Made by a program: the position numbers and the translations under genes. A DNA stretch of 64,000 bases from Actinomycetes bacterium (GTDB lineage: Bacteria > Actinomycetota > Thermoleophilia > Solirubrobacterales > 70-9): assembly GCA_016861045.1 (NCBI GenBank), contig BOKP01000002.1:62001-126000 (forward strand). Direction: 5' to 3'. The notes below the pieces were generated by a model. That model had not been told where the DNA came from, made no database searches, and was given only the letters and a program-made list of their open reading frames with translations. Positions within the stretch are counted from its first letter, which is position 1; the number at the start of each line of letters is the position of its first letter. Shown here piece after piece: positions 25,285-34,881 of this stretch.

Positions 25285-26418
25285 TCAGGTCCTGTAGGCG
25301 CGCGGGACCCGCGCGCTCAGGCCGCAGGGGATCTCGTAGTTGATCGTGCCGAGAGCCACCGCCAGCTCCTCGGCCGAAACCCGCTCGCCGTCCTGCTCGC
25401 CGATCAGGACCGCCGGCGCACCCACCTCGACCCCGCCCCCGGGGCCGAGGTCGACCGTGAGGTTGTCCATCGAGATCGTCCCGACCAGCGGCCGGCGGGC
25501 GCCACCGACGAGGACCTCGCACCGGTTCGAGAGGCCGCGCCGGAAGCCGTCGCCGTAGCCGACCGGAAGCACCCCGACCCAGGTGTCGACCGGGGCCCTC
25601 CAGGAGCGACCGTAGCCGACCGACTCGCCGGCGCCGATCCGCTTGACGTCGGCGACGTAGGTGTGCAGCGACAGCGCCGCCTCGAACCCGTGCGCGGCCG
25701 GGTCGCGGCCGAACGGATCGAGGCCGTAGAGGGCGATCCCGCAGCGGACCATCGCGAAGTGGAACTCCGGGCCGCGCAGCGTCGCGGCGCTGTTGGCGGC
25801 GTGGAGGAGGACGCCCGGATGGCGCTCGGCGAGCGGCTCGGCGAGCGCGCGAAAGGCGTCGAGCTGGGCCCGCAGGAAGGTCTCGTCCTCCTCGTCGGCG
25901 GTCGCGAAGTGGGTCCAGATCCCCGCCAGCTCGACCCGCTCGTCCGCGGCCGCCGCGTCGGCGAGGCGGACGACTCCGCCGGCCTCGCGGTCTCCGAGGC
26001 GCCCCATGCCGCTGTCGTGTTTGACGTGCAGGCGGGGCCGAAAGCCGAACATCGACGCCCGCTCGGCGACCGCGGCGAAGAAATCGGGACGCCAGACCGT
26101 GAGCTCGGCCCGCGCCTGCAGGGCGACGTCGAGCTCCGCCCCGGTCAGGGCGCCGGTGATGAAGACCGGCACCTCGGCTCCGAGCCGCTCGCGCAGCTCG
26201 AACGCCTCGGTCGCGGTGGCGACGGCGAGCCGGGTCGCGCCGCCGCGAAGCGCGGCATCTCCGCACTCGCCCATGCCGTGCCCGTAACCGTCCCCTTTGA
26301 CCACCGCGCAGAGCTCGGTCCCGGGAGCCAGTCCGGAGCGCAGGCGGGCGCAGTTGCGCTCGACCGCGCCGACGTCGACGATCGCCGTGACCCGCTGGAA
26401 CGGATCGTGCCCGCTCAA
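25285..26418 (-). CDS. alr: Alanine racemase
   Basis: This PLP enzyme makes D-alanine for peptidoglycan. The 377-residue protein has K41 in VVKGDGYGHG (Schiff base) and the opposite base Y269 in ESVGYGRSW. The start is TTG overlapping the stop of nnr. Its position after nnr and acpS matches the order seen in Streptomyces and mycobacteria. The carboxypeptidase at 40207 would later remove the D-Ala it supplies. Confidence 0.95.
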   Translation of the reverse strand: MSGHDPFQRVTAIVDVGAVERNCARLRSGLAPGTELCAVVKGDGYGHGMGECGDAALRGGATRLAVATATEAFELRERLGAEVPVFITGALTGAELDVALQARAELTVWRPDFFAAVAERASMFGFRPRLHVKHDSGMGRLGDREAGGVVRLADAAAADERVELAGIWTHFATADEEDETFLRAQLDAFRALAEPLAERHPGVLLHAANSAATLRGPEFHFAMVRCGIALYGLDPFGRDPAAHGFEAALSLHTYVADVKRIGAGESVGYGRSWRAPVDTWVGVLPVGYGDGFRRGLSNRCEVLVGGARRPLVGTISMDNLTVDLGPGGGVEVGAPAVLIGEQDGERVSAEELAVALGTINYEIPCGLSARVPRAYRT

Positions 26419-27932
26419 CGGGCCAGTCCCCCGGGCAGGTCCTCGACGACGTCACCGGCGACCACCGACTCGGCGCCGAGCCGGCCGGCGGCGAGCCGGC
26501 CGGCACGGGCATGGGCGTAGACGCCCGCGCAGGCGGCCGCGAACGGCTCCGTGCCGCGCGCGATCAGGGCGCCGATCGTCCCCGAGAGGACGTCGCCGGT
26601 GCCGGCGGTCGCAAGCGCCGGGCTGTCGAGCGCGTTGACCGCGAGCGATCCGCCGTCGGCGACGATCGTGTCATCGCCCTTGAGGACGACGACGGCAGCC
26701 GACGCCTCGCTCGCGGCGGCGGCGGACGCGAGCCGGCGGGCGGCGATCTCGCCCGAGTCGCGTCCGAGCAGCCGGGCGAGCTCGCCGGCGTGCGGGGTCA
26801 ACACGGTCGGCGCCCCGCGGTCACGCAGGAGCTCGAGATCGGTGCCGAGCGCGTTGAGGCCGTCGGCGTCGATCAGAAGCGGCGCCGGGACGCGCGGCGC
26901 GATCTCGCGGACGAGCCGGCGGGTGTGCTCGGCACGCCCGAGCCCGGGCCCGACGACGACGCTGGCCGAGCGTTCGGCGCGCTCGAGGATCGCCGCGGCC
27001 GCGGCCGAAGCGAGGCCGCCGTCCGCATCCTCGAGGCCGAAGGTCATCACCTCGGTCAGCTTCGCCTCGAGGATCGGCTCGAGCGAGGCCGGACAGCAGA
27101 CGATCGCGTAGCCGGCGCCGGCGCGGATCGCCGCCCCGGCGGCCAGGCAGGGGGCGCCGGTGAGCCCGCGCGAGCCCCCGACCACGAGGACCTCGCCGGA
27201 GCTGAACTTGGTCGAGTCGGCACCGCGCCGCGGCGGCAGCTCGAGCGCGCCCGCGTTGACGGCCCCCGCCACGGGCGCGCCCGGGGCGCCGTCGGGAATC
27301 CCGATCGGGGCGACGACGAGCCGGCCGGTGCGGCGCTTGCCGGGCGCGATCCGGTGGCCGACCTTGGCCGCGTGGAAGGTGACCGTGACGGCGGCCGGAA
27401 CCGACGCGCCGGCGATCTCACCCGTGGAGGCGTCGACGCCGGACGGGACATCGCAGGCGACGACGGTCGCGCCGGACGCCGCGATCGCCTCGATCGCCGC
27501 CATCGCCCCGCCGCGCGGCGCCCCGGCGAAGCCGGTGCCGAAGATCGCATCGACGATCGCGCCCGAGCCCGCCAGCACCGCGTCCCAGCCGTCCGCGGGG
27601 ACGACCTCGACGCCGCCGCCGAGCCGCTCGAGGTTCGCTCCGGCGTCGGCGCTGAGCTCGTCGAGCGGCCAGACCGAGAGCACGTCCACCCGGTGGCCCG
27701 CGGCGCGAAGCAGCCGCGCCGCGACGAGGCCGTCGCCGCCGTTGTTCCCCTTGCCACAGACGATCCGGACCGGCCCCGGCCCGGCGACGAGCTCGGTCTC
27801 CCGGGCGAGGGCGGCGCCCGCCGCCTCCATCAGCTCGAGCGAGGGGACGCCGCGCTCCTCGATCGCCCAGCGATCGACGGCGGCCATCCCGGTCGCGTCG
27901 TAGAGCGGGTCGAGCCAGTCAGGCGGCCGCAC
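26415..27932 (-). CDS. nnr: Bifunctional NAD(P)H-hydrate epimerase/dehydratase
   Basis: The 505-residue protein joins a YjeF N-terminal epimerase (about 1-215, with GKGNNGGDGLVAARLL) and an ADP/ATP-dependent dehydratase of ribokinase fold (about 230-500, with TPHAGELARLLG and NALDSPALATAGTGDVL). It repairs hydrated NAD(P)H. It overlaps alr by 4 nt and lies 10 bp after acpS. Confidence 0.93.
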   Translation of the reverse strand: MRPPDWLDPLYDATGMAAVDRWAIEERGVPSLELMEAAGAALARETELVAGPGPVRIVCGKGNNGGDGLVAARLLRAAGHRVDVLSVWPLDELSADAGANLERLGGGVEVVPADGWDAVLAGSGAIVDAIFGTGFAGAPRGGAMAAIEAIAASGATVVACDVPSGVDASTGEIAGASVPAAVTVTFHAAKVGHRIAPGKRRTGRLVVAPIGIPDGAPGAPVAGAVNAGALELPPRRGADSTKFSSGEVLVVGGSRGLTGAPCLAAGAAIRAGAGYAIVCCPASLEPILEAKLTEVMTFGLEDADGGLASAAAAAILERAERSASVVVGPGLGRAEHTRRLVREIAPRVPAPLLIDADGLNALGTDLELLRDRGAPTVLTPHAGELARLLGRDSGEIAARRLASAAAASEASAAVVVLKGDDTIVADGGSLAVNALDSPALATAGTGDVLSGTIGALIARGTEPFAAACAGVYAHARAGRLAAGRLGAESVVAGDVVEDLPGGLAR

Positions 27933-27942
27933 GCCCGCCAGA

Positions 27943-28326
27943 CTACGCGGTGGGGGCAGCCGAACCCGCGAGCACCACCGCGGCCGCGTTGTCGCGCGAA
28001 TGGGTCAGCGACACGGCCAGCTCGACGCCGCGCTCGGCCGCCACCGCGGCCGCGCGGCCGTGCAGCCGCAGCCGCGGCGCCGGGCTGCCGACGACCTCGA
28101 CGTCGCGGGGCGGAAAGCCGCCGCCGAGCGCCTTGATCGCCGCCTCCTTGGCGGCGAACCGCGCCGCCAGGTGGCGGGCCGGGCGAGCCCGGCCCGCGCA
28201 GGCGGCAAGCTCGCCGGGACGGAAGAGGCGACCGGCGAGCCGCGGCCGCCGCTCCAGCGCCCGCTCGACCCGATCGATCTCGATCAGGTCGATCCCGAGC
28301 CCCGCGACGCCCGGGCCCGGGCTCAC
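27943..28326 (-). CDS. acpS: Holo-ACP synthase
   Basis: AcpS attaches 4'-phosphopantetheine to the serine of ACP. The 127-residue protein shows the N-terminal GIDLIEIDRVE metal-binding block and RFAAKEAAIKALG with the catalytic Glu. It serves the ACP at 3397-3648. The GTG start overlaps the stop of the lipoprotein gene before it (GTGA). Confidence 0.94.
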   Translation of the reverse strand: MSPGPGVAGLGIDLIEIDRVERALERRPRLAGRLFRPGELAACAGRARPARHLAARFAAKEAAIKALGGGFPPRDVEVVGSPAPRLRLHGRAAAVAAERGVELAVSLTHSRDNAAAVVLAGSAAPTA

Positions 28327-29942
28327 GGAGCGATCACCGCCGCCGAGCCGTCCGAGCCCTCCTCGCCCTCGGGCTGGTCCTGGACCCCGAGCGTGAACCC
28401 GCCGACCGAGCGGTCGCCGTCGAGGTCGCTGCCGGCGATCAGGAAGTCGAGCGCGTTCAGGTAGGGCCGGGCCGCCTCGAGGTCGGGATCGCTCTCGCCG
28501 GTGCTGTCGATCAGGTCGACGATCGGCGCGAAGTTGACGAAGAAGCTCGGCGTCAAGCCGTCGTCGAGGTCGTCCTCGGCGGCCTGGAACGTGTCCGAGT
28601 CGGCGAGCGTCTCGGTCGGCGAGAGGACGTCGTCGATCGTGTCGGCGCCGGCGGCGACGACCACCTCGTCGTCCTCGACGGCGACGTGGGCGCCGAACGG
28701 CAGCCGCTTCGACTGGATGTCGAACCCGCTCTGGGTCGGCGTCACCTTGACGCTGCGCGACCCGCTGAGCACCGACTGCAGCTTCGCCACCGCGTCCTCG
28801 GCAGCCCCCTGGTCGTCGGTCGTGATCACCAGGCCGCCGCCGAGGCCGAAGATCGACGTGCCCTCGACGAAGCCGCCGACGTCGCCGATCCAGCCGAGAT
28901 CCCGCTCGAGGTCGAGACCGGTCGCCTCCTGGAAGACCTGCTCCGGATCGACCTCGTCGGCGAGCCCGGGGGCCTGCTCCTCGAGGCCCGCTTCGAAGCC
29001 GGCCTTGAACTGCTCCAGCGAGCTCGAGATCTGATCGCCGATCCCCGTCCCCGCGAACGCCAGCCAGGAGTCGCCCGGCAACGCCGTCAGCAGATCGGTG
29101 GGATCGGTCGCGCCCTCGCCGGCGGGGCCCGCGGCCCCGACGCTGAACGAGCTCTCGGTGACGCTGCCCCAGGCGTCGAAGGGACCGTCGCCGAGCCCGG
29201 CGAGCTGGTCCTCGATCCGCGCGAGGTCGGGGGCGGGCACCGCCCCCGAGGCCTCGACGACGTCGATCGCCTTCTGCGGGTCGGCGTAGAGCTCGAAGAC
29301 CGCGCCGTCGGGGGCGGCGTCGAGGCCGGTCGACGCGTCATCGAGCTCGGCGAAGCTGTCGCCGGCGCCGGCGTCGATCGCGTCCTCGACCCCGGGGACG
29401 CTGCCGATCAACAGAAAGTCGCCGTCGATCGCGTAGGCGCTCCCGCCGTCGCGGCTGACCGTGAGCCGGACCCCGTTGTAGTCGCGCTCGGCGCCGGCCT
29501 CGTCCCCGACCGCCTGATCGACGAACGACTGCGCGGCGCCGGCGTCGGTCACGGCGACGACGAGCGCCCCGTCGGCCTCCTCGGTCTTCGCGTCGTAGCC
29601 GTTCAGGAACGCGCCGGCACGGATCCCGAGCCAGGGCGCGATGTCCCCGTCGTAGGTCAGGTCGAGCCCCTCGTCGGCGAGCTCGGAGTCGATCGCGCCC
29701 TCGAGCTCGGCGCCGACGTCGTCGGTGATCAGCAGCTTCGAGAGCGCCGATTCGAGGTCGTCGCCGAGCTCGCCCTCGGGCCGGACGACCGCGACGGCGT
29801 AGAACGGCGTGTCAGCGGGCACCATCGACGCCGGGTCGGGTCCGAGGTCGATGCTCTCGTCGGAATCGCCGCAGGCGGCGAGAGCGGTCGCGACGAGGGC
29901 GAGCAGGGCGAGGGCGGTGAGGCGGAGCGGGTTGGCTGGCAT
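28323..29942 (-). CDS. DUF3352-like acidic lipoprotein
   Basis: This 539-residue protein has a signal peptide with lipobox LAAC (C24) and a strongly acidic mature part. Repeated LLTALPGDSWLAF-type segments resemble the DUF3352 family. It would be anchored on the outer face of the membrane. No catalytic residues are known. It lies between glmS and acpS in a run of cell-wall precursor genes and overlaps acpS, so a link to envelope assembly is plausible but inferred. Confidence 0.7.
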   Translation of the reverse strand: MPANPLRLTALALLALVATALAACGDSDESIDLGPDPASMVPADTPFYAVAVVRPEGELGDDLESALSKLLITDDVGAELEGAIDSELADEGLDLTYDGDIAPWLGIRAGAFLNGYDAKTEEADGALVVAVTDAGAAQSFVDQAVGDEAGAERDYNGVRLTVSRDGGSAYAIDGDFLLIGSVPGVEDAIDAGAGDSFAELDDASTGLDAAPDGAVFELYADPQKAIDVVEASGAVPAPDLARIEDQLAGLGDGPFDAWGSVTESSFSVGAAGPAGEGATDPTDLLTALPGDSWLAFAGTGIGDQISSSLEQFKAGFEAGLEEQAPGLADEVDPEQVFQEATGLDLERDLGWIGDVGGFVEGTSIFGLGGGLVITTDDQGAAEDAVAKLQSVLSGSRSVKVTPTQSGFDIQSKRLPFGAHVAVEDDEVVVAAGADTIDDVLSPTETLADSDTFQAAEDDLDDGLTPSFFVNFAPIVDLIDSTGESDPDLEAARPYLNALDFLIAGSDLDGDRSVGGFTLGVQDQPEGEEGSDGSAAVIAP

Positions 29943-29994
29943 GTGGCGGATGCTATTGGCTGCGGGTGCGGAAGCCCCGGGGAGCGGGACCCGC

Positions 29995-31851
29995 CTACTC
30001 GACGGTGACGGTCTTGGCCAGGTTCCGCGGCTGGTCGACGTTGAGCCCGAGCTGGCGGGCCGTGTGGTAGGCGAGGAGCTGGAGCGGGATCACGGCGAGG
30101 ATCGGCTGCAGGATCCAGTCCGTGCGGGGGACGTACAGGACCTGGTCGGCGGACTCGGCGACCTCGCCCGAGCCCGCGGTGCCGATCGCGATGACGTCGG
30201 CACCCCGCGCCCGCACCTCGGCGACGTTCGAGAGCATCTTGTCGAGGACCGGCATGTCGGTGGCGACGCAGACGACGGGGGTGGTCTCGTCGAGGAGCGC
30301 GATCGGCCCGTGCTTCATCTCGCCGGCGGCGTAGGCGTCGGAGGGGATGTAGGAGATCTCCTTCATCTTCAGCGCTCCCTCGAGGCAGACCGGCAGGCCG
30401 ATGTGGCGGCCGAGGTAGAGGAAGAATCGGCCGCGGGCGTGGCTTCGGGCGATCGCCCGAACCCGCTCGTCGCTGCGCTCGATCGTCTCGGCGATCTTGC
30501 TCGGCAACGCCTTCAGCTCACCGATCAGCTCGGCGACCCGCTCGCTCGGGAGGCGGTCGCGCGCCTGGGCCAGCCAGAGCCCGACGAGGTAGATCGCGGC
30601 GACCTGGCTCGTGAACGTCTTCGTCGCGGCGACCCCGATCTCGAGCCCGGCCCGAGTGAACAGCACCGAGTCGGCGTCGCGGGTGGCCTGGCTTCCCATC
30701 ACGTTCGTGATCGCGAGGACGTGGGCGCCGCGCTCGCGGGCGAGCCGCATCGCCGCCAGCGTGTCGGCGGTCTCCCCCGACTGGGTGATGCCGATCACGA
30801 GGTCGTCGGCGGCGATGACGGGGTCCCGGTAGCGGTACTCGGAGGCGATGTCCATCTCGACCGGAACGCGGGCCCAGGTCTCGATCGCGTAGCGGCCGAC
30901 GAGGCCGGCGTGGTAGGAGGTCCCGCAGGCCACGATCACGACCCGGCGAACCGTCGCGGCGTGCTCCGGCGTCAGCGCCAGCTCGCTCAGGTCGACGCGG
31001 TCGGTCTCCGGCAGGCGGTCGGTGATCGTCTCGGCGACCGCGTCCGGCTGATCGTGGATCTCCTTCATCATGAACGTCGGATAGCCGCCGCGCTCGGCCG
31101 CGTCCTCATCCCATGTGACCTCCTCGAGGTCGCGGCCGCGCGGGGCCCCGTCGGCGTCGGTGATCTCGATCCGCTCCGGCGCGATCGCAACGATCTCGCC
31201 GTTCTCGATCTGCATCACCGTCCGGGTCTCGGCGAGGAAGGCGGGGATCGCCGAGGCGAGGAACGTCTCGCCGTCACCGACTCCGATCACCAGCGGGCAC
31301 TCCTGGCGGGCGCCGACCAGCAGGTCGGGGTGCCCGGCGTGCATCGCCACGAACGCGTAGTGGCCGCGAAGGTCGGCGAAGGCGGCGCGAACGGCGGCGA
31401 TCAGGTCGCCGTCGTAGTGGCGCTCGATCAGGTGGGCGACGATCTCGGCGTCGGTCTCGGAGCTGAACTGGTGGCCGTCGGCGATGAGCTCGCGGCGGAG
31501 CTCCGAATGGTTCTCGACGATGCCGTTGAGGACGATGTTGACCCGTCCCTCCTCGTCGCTGTGGGGGTGGGCGTTCTCCTCGGTGACGCGGCCGTGGGTC
31601 GCCCAGCGCGTGTGGGCGAGGCCGATCGTCGCGTCCGTCTCGGCGACGGCGACCGCCCCCTCGTCGCGCGGCTCGGCGACCGCGGCGCGCAGGTTCGCGA
31701 GGTTGCCGACGGCGCGGACCGAGTCGATCCGACCGCCGTCGAGCAGGGCGAGGCCGGCGGAGTCGTAGCCGCGGTACTCGAGCTTCTCGAGGCCGGCGAT
31801 GAGCAGATCGCGACACGGCCTCCTGCCCACATATCCGACGATGCCGCACAC
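29995..31851 (-). CDS. glmS: Glutamine-fructose-6-phosphate aminotransferase
   Basis: GlmS makes glucosamine-6-phosphate, the first step to UDP-GlcNAc. The start is the GTG at 31851, so that Cys2 of the CGIVGYVG end becomes the N-terminal nucleophile after Met removal; a GGAGG site sits just upstream. The 618-residue protein has the glutaminase domain and two SIS domains (SQSGETADTLAA; TSYHAGLVGRY) and ends with the conserved DQPRNLAKTVTVE. No glmS ribozyme is seen before it. It is transcribed after glmM. Confidence 0.96.
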   Translation of the reverse strand: MCGIVGYVGRRPCRDLLIAGLEKLEYRGYDSAGLALLDGGRIDSVRAVGNLANLRAAVAEPRDEGAVAVAETDATIGLAHTRWATHGRVTEENAHPHSDEEGRVNIVLNGIVENHSELRRELIADGHQFSSETDAEIVAHLIERHYDGDLIAAVRAAFADLRGHYAFVAMHAGHPDLLVGARQECPLVIGVGDGETFLASAIPAFLAETRTVMQIENGEIVAIAPERIEITDADGAPRGRDLEEVTWDEDAAERGGYPTFMMKEIHDQPDAVAETITDRLPETDRVDLSELALTPEHAATVRRVVIVACGTSYHAGLVGRYAIETWARVPVEMDIASEYRYRDPVIAADDLVIGITQSGETADTLAAMRLARERGAHVLAITNVMGSQATRDADSVLFTRAGLEIGVAATKTFTSQVAAIYLVGLWLAQARDRLPSERVAELIGELKALPSKIAETIERSDERVRAIARSHARGRFFLYLGRHIGLPVCLEGALKMKEISYIPSDAYAAGEMKHGPIALLDETTPVVCVATDMPVLDKMLSNVAEVRARGADVIAIGTAGSGEVAESADQVLYVPRTDWILQPILAVIPLQLLAYHTARQLGLNVDQPRNLAKTVTVE

Positions 31852-31944
31852 CTGAGCCTCCGGGGATCTGAAGAGGACGCCACAGGATAGGGGCACCTCA
31901 CGGCGCCGCCAAGTCGGGCGCGGTCCCGCCCCGCGCCGCGGCGG

Positions 31945-33261
31945 TCAGCCGAGCGCCCGGCGCGCGGCCGCGACGAGGCGGTCGAGGACCTCCTGGCACT
32001 CGGCTTCGTCGGGGGCCTCGACCATGACCCGGACGAGCGGCTCGGTGCCGGAGGGGCGGACGAGGACCCGCCCCCGGCCCTCGAGCAGGGCCCCCTCGCG
32101 ACCGACCGCCTCCCAGAGGCCGGTCGCGGCGGCGAGCGCCTCGTCGCTTGGAACCGCGACGTTCTCGAGCCGCTGCGGGAGCCGCTCGACCGGACGGCAC
32201 TCCGACAGCGGCCGGGCGCCGATCGACCGCATCACGAGCAGCGCCGCCGCGAGCCCGTCGCCGGTGGTCGCGAAGTCGGTCCAGACGATGTGCCCGGACT
32301 GCTCTCCGCCGAGCGTCCAGCCGCGCTCGACGAGCTCCTCGATGACGTAGCGGTCCCCGACCTTGGTCGTGGCGACCTCGATCCCGGCCGCGTCCATCGC
32401 CTTGTGGAAGCCGAAGTTGCTCATCACCGTCATCGCGACGCCGCCGGGCAGCTCGCCGGCTTCGCGCAGGTGCAGGGCCGCGACCGCGACCGTCTCGTCG
32501 CCGTCGAACCCGCGGCCGTCGCCGTCGACGGCCAGCATCCGGTCGCCGTCGCCGTCGAAGGCGAAGCCGATCTCGGCGCCGTGCTCGACGACGGCGGCGG
32601 CGGCGTTCGCGAGGTGGGTCGAGCCGCAGCCCTCGTTGATGTTGCGTCCGTCGGGCTCGGCGGCGATCGCGACCACCTCGGCGCCGAGCCGCTCGAAGGC
32701 GGCGGGAGCGGCGCGATAGGTGGCGCCGTTGGCGCAGTCGAGGACGATCCTGCGGCCGCCAAGGTCGAGCTCGAATCGCGACGCGAGCGCCCGCAGGTAG
32801 TCGTCGAGGGCGCCCTCGAGCCGGCGGATCCGGCCGGACGCCGCGCCGGTGGCGGGCCCGGCGGCCACCCTCGCCTCGACCCGCGCCTCGCCCTCGTCGT
32901 CGAGCTTGGTCCCGTCGCGGCCGAAGAACTTGATCCCGTTGTCCCGCCAGGGGTTGTGAGACGCGGATACGACCGCGCCGAGGTCGAAGCCGTGCCTGCG
33001 GACGAGGATCGCGGCGGCCGGGGTCGGCAGGACCCCGCCGAGGAAGACGTCGGCGCCGGCCGCGGCGAGACCGGAGGCCAGGGCCGACTCGAGCATGTGG
33101 CCGGACTCCCGGGTGTCGCGGACGATCAGCACCTGCGGGCGCTCGCCCTCGAGCTCGGCGGCGGTCGCGCGGCCGAGCGCGAGCGCCAGCTCCGGGGTCA
33201 GCACCTCTCCCACCGGCCCCCGGACCCCGTCGGTGCCGAACAGCTTCGCTCGCTCAGGCAT
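31945..33261 (-). CDS. glmM: Phosphoglucosamine mutase
   Basis: The 438-residue phosphohexomutase has FGTDGVRG at the start, the phospho-serine S101 in SASHNPWRDNG, the metal loop DGDGDR and the sugar-binding GEQSGH. It converts GlcN-6-P from GlmS to GlcN-1-P. It lies after rpsI, from which a 209-bp gap with a large inverted repeat divides it. Confidence 0.96.
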   Translation of the reverse strand: MPERAKLFGTDGVRGPVGEVLTPELALALGRATAAELEGERPQVLIVRDTRESGHMLESALASGLAAAGADVFLGGVLPTPAAAILVRRHGFDLGAVVSASHNPWRDNGIKFFGRDGTKLDDEGEARVEARVAAGPATGAASGRIRRLEGALDDYLRALASRFELDLGGRRIVLDCANGATYRAAPAAFERLGAEVVAIAAEPDGRNINEGCGSTHLANAAAAVVEHGAEIGFAFDGDGDRMLAVDGDGRGFDGDETVAVAALHLREAGELPGGVAMTVMSNFGFHKAMDAAGIEVATTKVGDRYVIEELVERGWTLGGEQSGHIVWTDFATTGDGLAAALLVMRSIGARPLSECRPVERLPQRLENVAVPSDEALAAATGLWEAVGREGALLEGRGRVLVRPSGTEPLVRVMVEAPDEAECQEVLDRLVAAARRALG

Positions 33262-33356
33262 TCGAGGGGATCATTACGGTCCCGGCCTCGGAATGCGCGG
33301 CTCAGGGGGAGGCTGGAGCCAGCCGTCAAGCGAGCGGCGAAGCCGCAAGCTTGCTG

Positions 33357-33481
33357 CGAAGCGTTGATCCGGCGAGTGCGGGAGTCCCCGGGGCAAGGAG
33401 CGTGAGGCGATCGGCCGCAAGGCCGCGAGCCGAGCGGGACGCAGCATTCGGGGCCTCCCGCGCCGCCGGATCAGCGCTTCG
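33357..33481 (-). repeat. Long inverted repeat spanning the rpsI stop codon
   Basis: Arms at 33357-33390 and 33448-33481 are about 34 bp and nearly complementary, with a few mismatches and one bulge. The 57-nt loop holds its own 5-bp hairpin closed by a 4-nt loop (33412-33425). One arm covers the last codons and stop of rpsI. It could be a terminator, an RNA-processing site between the ribosomal genes and glmM, or a REP-like element. No T-tract follows. Confidence 0.6.
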
Positions 33482-34334
33482 AGAACTGCGGGCGCTTGCG
33501 GGCCTTCTTCAGCCCCGCCTTCTTGCGCTCCTTGCGGCGATCGTCCCGGGTCAGCATCCCGCGCCGCTTGAGGTCGCCGCGGAGCTCGGGCTCGAGCGCG
33601 GTCAGGGCGCGGGCGACGCCGTGGCGAACGGCGCCGGCCTGGCCGCTGATGCCGCCCCCGTGGACACGGACCCGGACGTCGACGCTGCTCTCGTAGCCGG
33701 CGGTCACGAGCGGCTGGCGCGCCAGCGCCTGGTGCCGGCTGCTGCTGAAGTACTCGTCGATCCCGCGATCGTTTATCTGGAAGGAGCCGTCGCCGGCGCG
33801 GACCACCACGCGGGCGACGGCGCTCTTGCGCTTGCCGGTCGCCTGGATCCGGGTGTCGGCGGGAACCGACACCGTTCGCGGCGCGATCGTCTCCTCGTCA
33901 TCGACGGCGGCGGCCGCCTCGCGGGCGCGGCGCTCCTCCTCCTCGGCTTCGCGCGCGGCCCGCTCCTCGGCCGTGAGCTCCCGCTCATCCTCGCCGATCG
34001 CGATCGGCTCGAGGTCGGCGCCGGGAACGACTTCCTTGCCCCCGGACTCCTTCGCCGCCCGGCGCTGCGGCCGCGGGGCCGGCTCGGCCGCCTCCGGACC
34101 CTCGGCCTCCACGGCCTTCCCCTCCGGCGCGGCATCGCCGCCCTCATCCGCGGCCGCGTCCTCCTCCGCGGCGGCTTCGCCCTCTGCCGCGGCTTCGCCG
34201 CCGTCGCCTTCGCCGCCCCCGGCGACCACGTCGGCGGCCTCGGCGGCTTCGCCCTGATCGGCACCGTCGGCGCCCGCGGCGTCCTCGCCCGCCGCTGCGG
34301 CGGCGTCCTCGTCGCGCTCGGCGTCGTCGCTCAC
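33471..34334 (-). CDS. rpsI: Ribosomal protein S9 with long acidic N-terminal extension
   Basis: The last ~125 residues are a normal S9: [34 protein letters not shown] and the [12 protein letters not shown] tail that reaches the P site. Before it lies an extension of about 160 residues made mostly of Ala, Glu, Asp and Gly, giving 287 residues against roughly 130-170 in other bacteria. The ATG overlaps the rplM stop (ATGA), which argues that the extension is translated. Its function is unknown. Confidence 0.92.
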   Translation of the reverse strand: MSDDAERDEDAAAAAGEDAAGADGADQGEAAEAADVVAGGGEGDGGEAAAEGEAAAEEDAAADEGGDAAPEGKAVEAEGPEAAEPAPRPQRRAAKESGGKEVVPGADLEPIAIGEDERELTAEERAAREAEEEERRAREAAAAVDDEETIAPRTVSVPADTRIQATGKRKSAVARVVVRAGDGSFQINDRGIDEYFSSSRHQALARQPLVTAGYESSVDVRVRVHGGGISGQAGAVRHGVARALTALEPELRGDLKRRGMLTRDDRRKERKKAGLKKARKRPQFSKR

Positions 34335-34765
34335 TTCGTCACCTCCAGGGGCTTCGGCTGCTGGGCGGCATGCGGGTGGTCGGGACCGGCGTAGACCTTG
34401 AGCTTGAGAAGCTGCTTGCGGGCGAGCTTGTTGCGGGGGAGCATCCCCTTGACGGCGCGGCGGATCACTTCCTCCGGCCGGCGGTCGAGCATCTCCCCGA
34501 GCGTCCGCGAGCGGATCCCGCCCGGATAGCCGCTGTGGCGGTAGTAGCGCTTGCTCTTCAGCTTGTCGCCGGTGACCGCGACCTTGTCTGCGTTGACGAC
34601 GATGACGAAGTCACCGACGTCGCAGTGGGGCGTGTACTGCGGCTTGCGCTTGCCCCGCAGCGCATCGGCGATCCGCGTGGCCAGCCGGCCCAGGGTCTGG
34701 CCCTCGGCGTCGACCACGTACCAGTCGCGCGTCCGGCTCTCGGGTGTCGCCACGTAGGTCTTCAT
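34331..34765 (-). CDS. rplM: Ribosomal protein L13
   Basis: From ATG at 34765 the protein is 144 residues, the usual L13 length, starting [15 protein letters not shown]. It contains [16 protein letters not shown], the [11 protein letters not shown] core, and [15 protein letters not shown] near the end. It binds 23S rRNA in early 50S assembly. It is the first gene of the rplM-rpsI transcript. Confidence 0.97.
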   Translation of the reverse strand: MKTYVATPESRTRDWYVVDAEGQTLGRLATRIADALRGKRKPQYTPHCDVGDFVIVVNADKVAVTGDKLKSKRYYRHSGYPGGIRSRTLGEMLDRRPEEVIRRAVKGMLPRNKLARKQLLKLKVYAGPDHPHAAQQPKPLEVTK

Positions 34766-34817
34766 TCCGTGAAACAGCCGCGCTCGGACCCGGCCGGGGC
34801 CCCACGCGGCGGGCGGG

Positions 34818-34823
34818 ATGATA
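34818..34823 (-). promoter_or_regulatory. -10 element for rplM-rpsI
   Basis: TATCAT on the minus strand would start a transcript with a leader of about 45 nt before rplM. No clear -35. It is back-to-back with the riboswitch promoter at 34870. Confidence 0.4.
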
Positions 34824-34869
34824 GCCGCTGCCGGCGACCGCGGCGGGCGGGGGTGGCCGCGGCCGCGGC

Positions 34870-34875
34870 TATACT
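34870..34875 (+). promoter_or_regulatory. -10 element for the riboswitch-M23 transcript
   Basis: TATACT stands just before the riboswitch aptamer, placing the transcript start near 34882. No recognisable -35 is present, so the -10 assignment rests on its match and position. Confidence 0.45.
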
Positions 34876-34881
34876 GCCGCC

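Noticed and set aside
31852-31944. glmS ribozyme before glmS
   Set aside because: The gap between glmM and glmS is only 93 bp and shows no glmS ribozyme core; Actinobacteria normally lack it.
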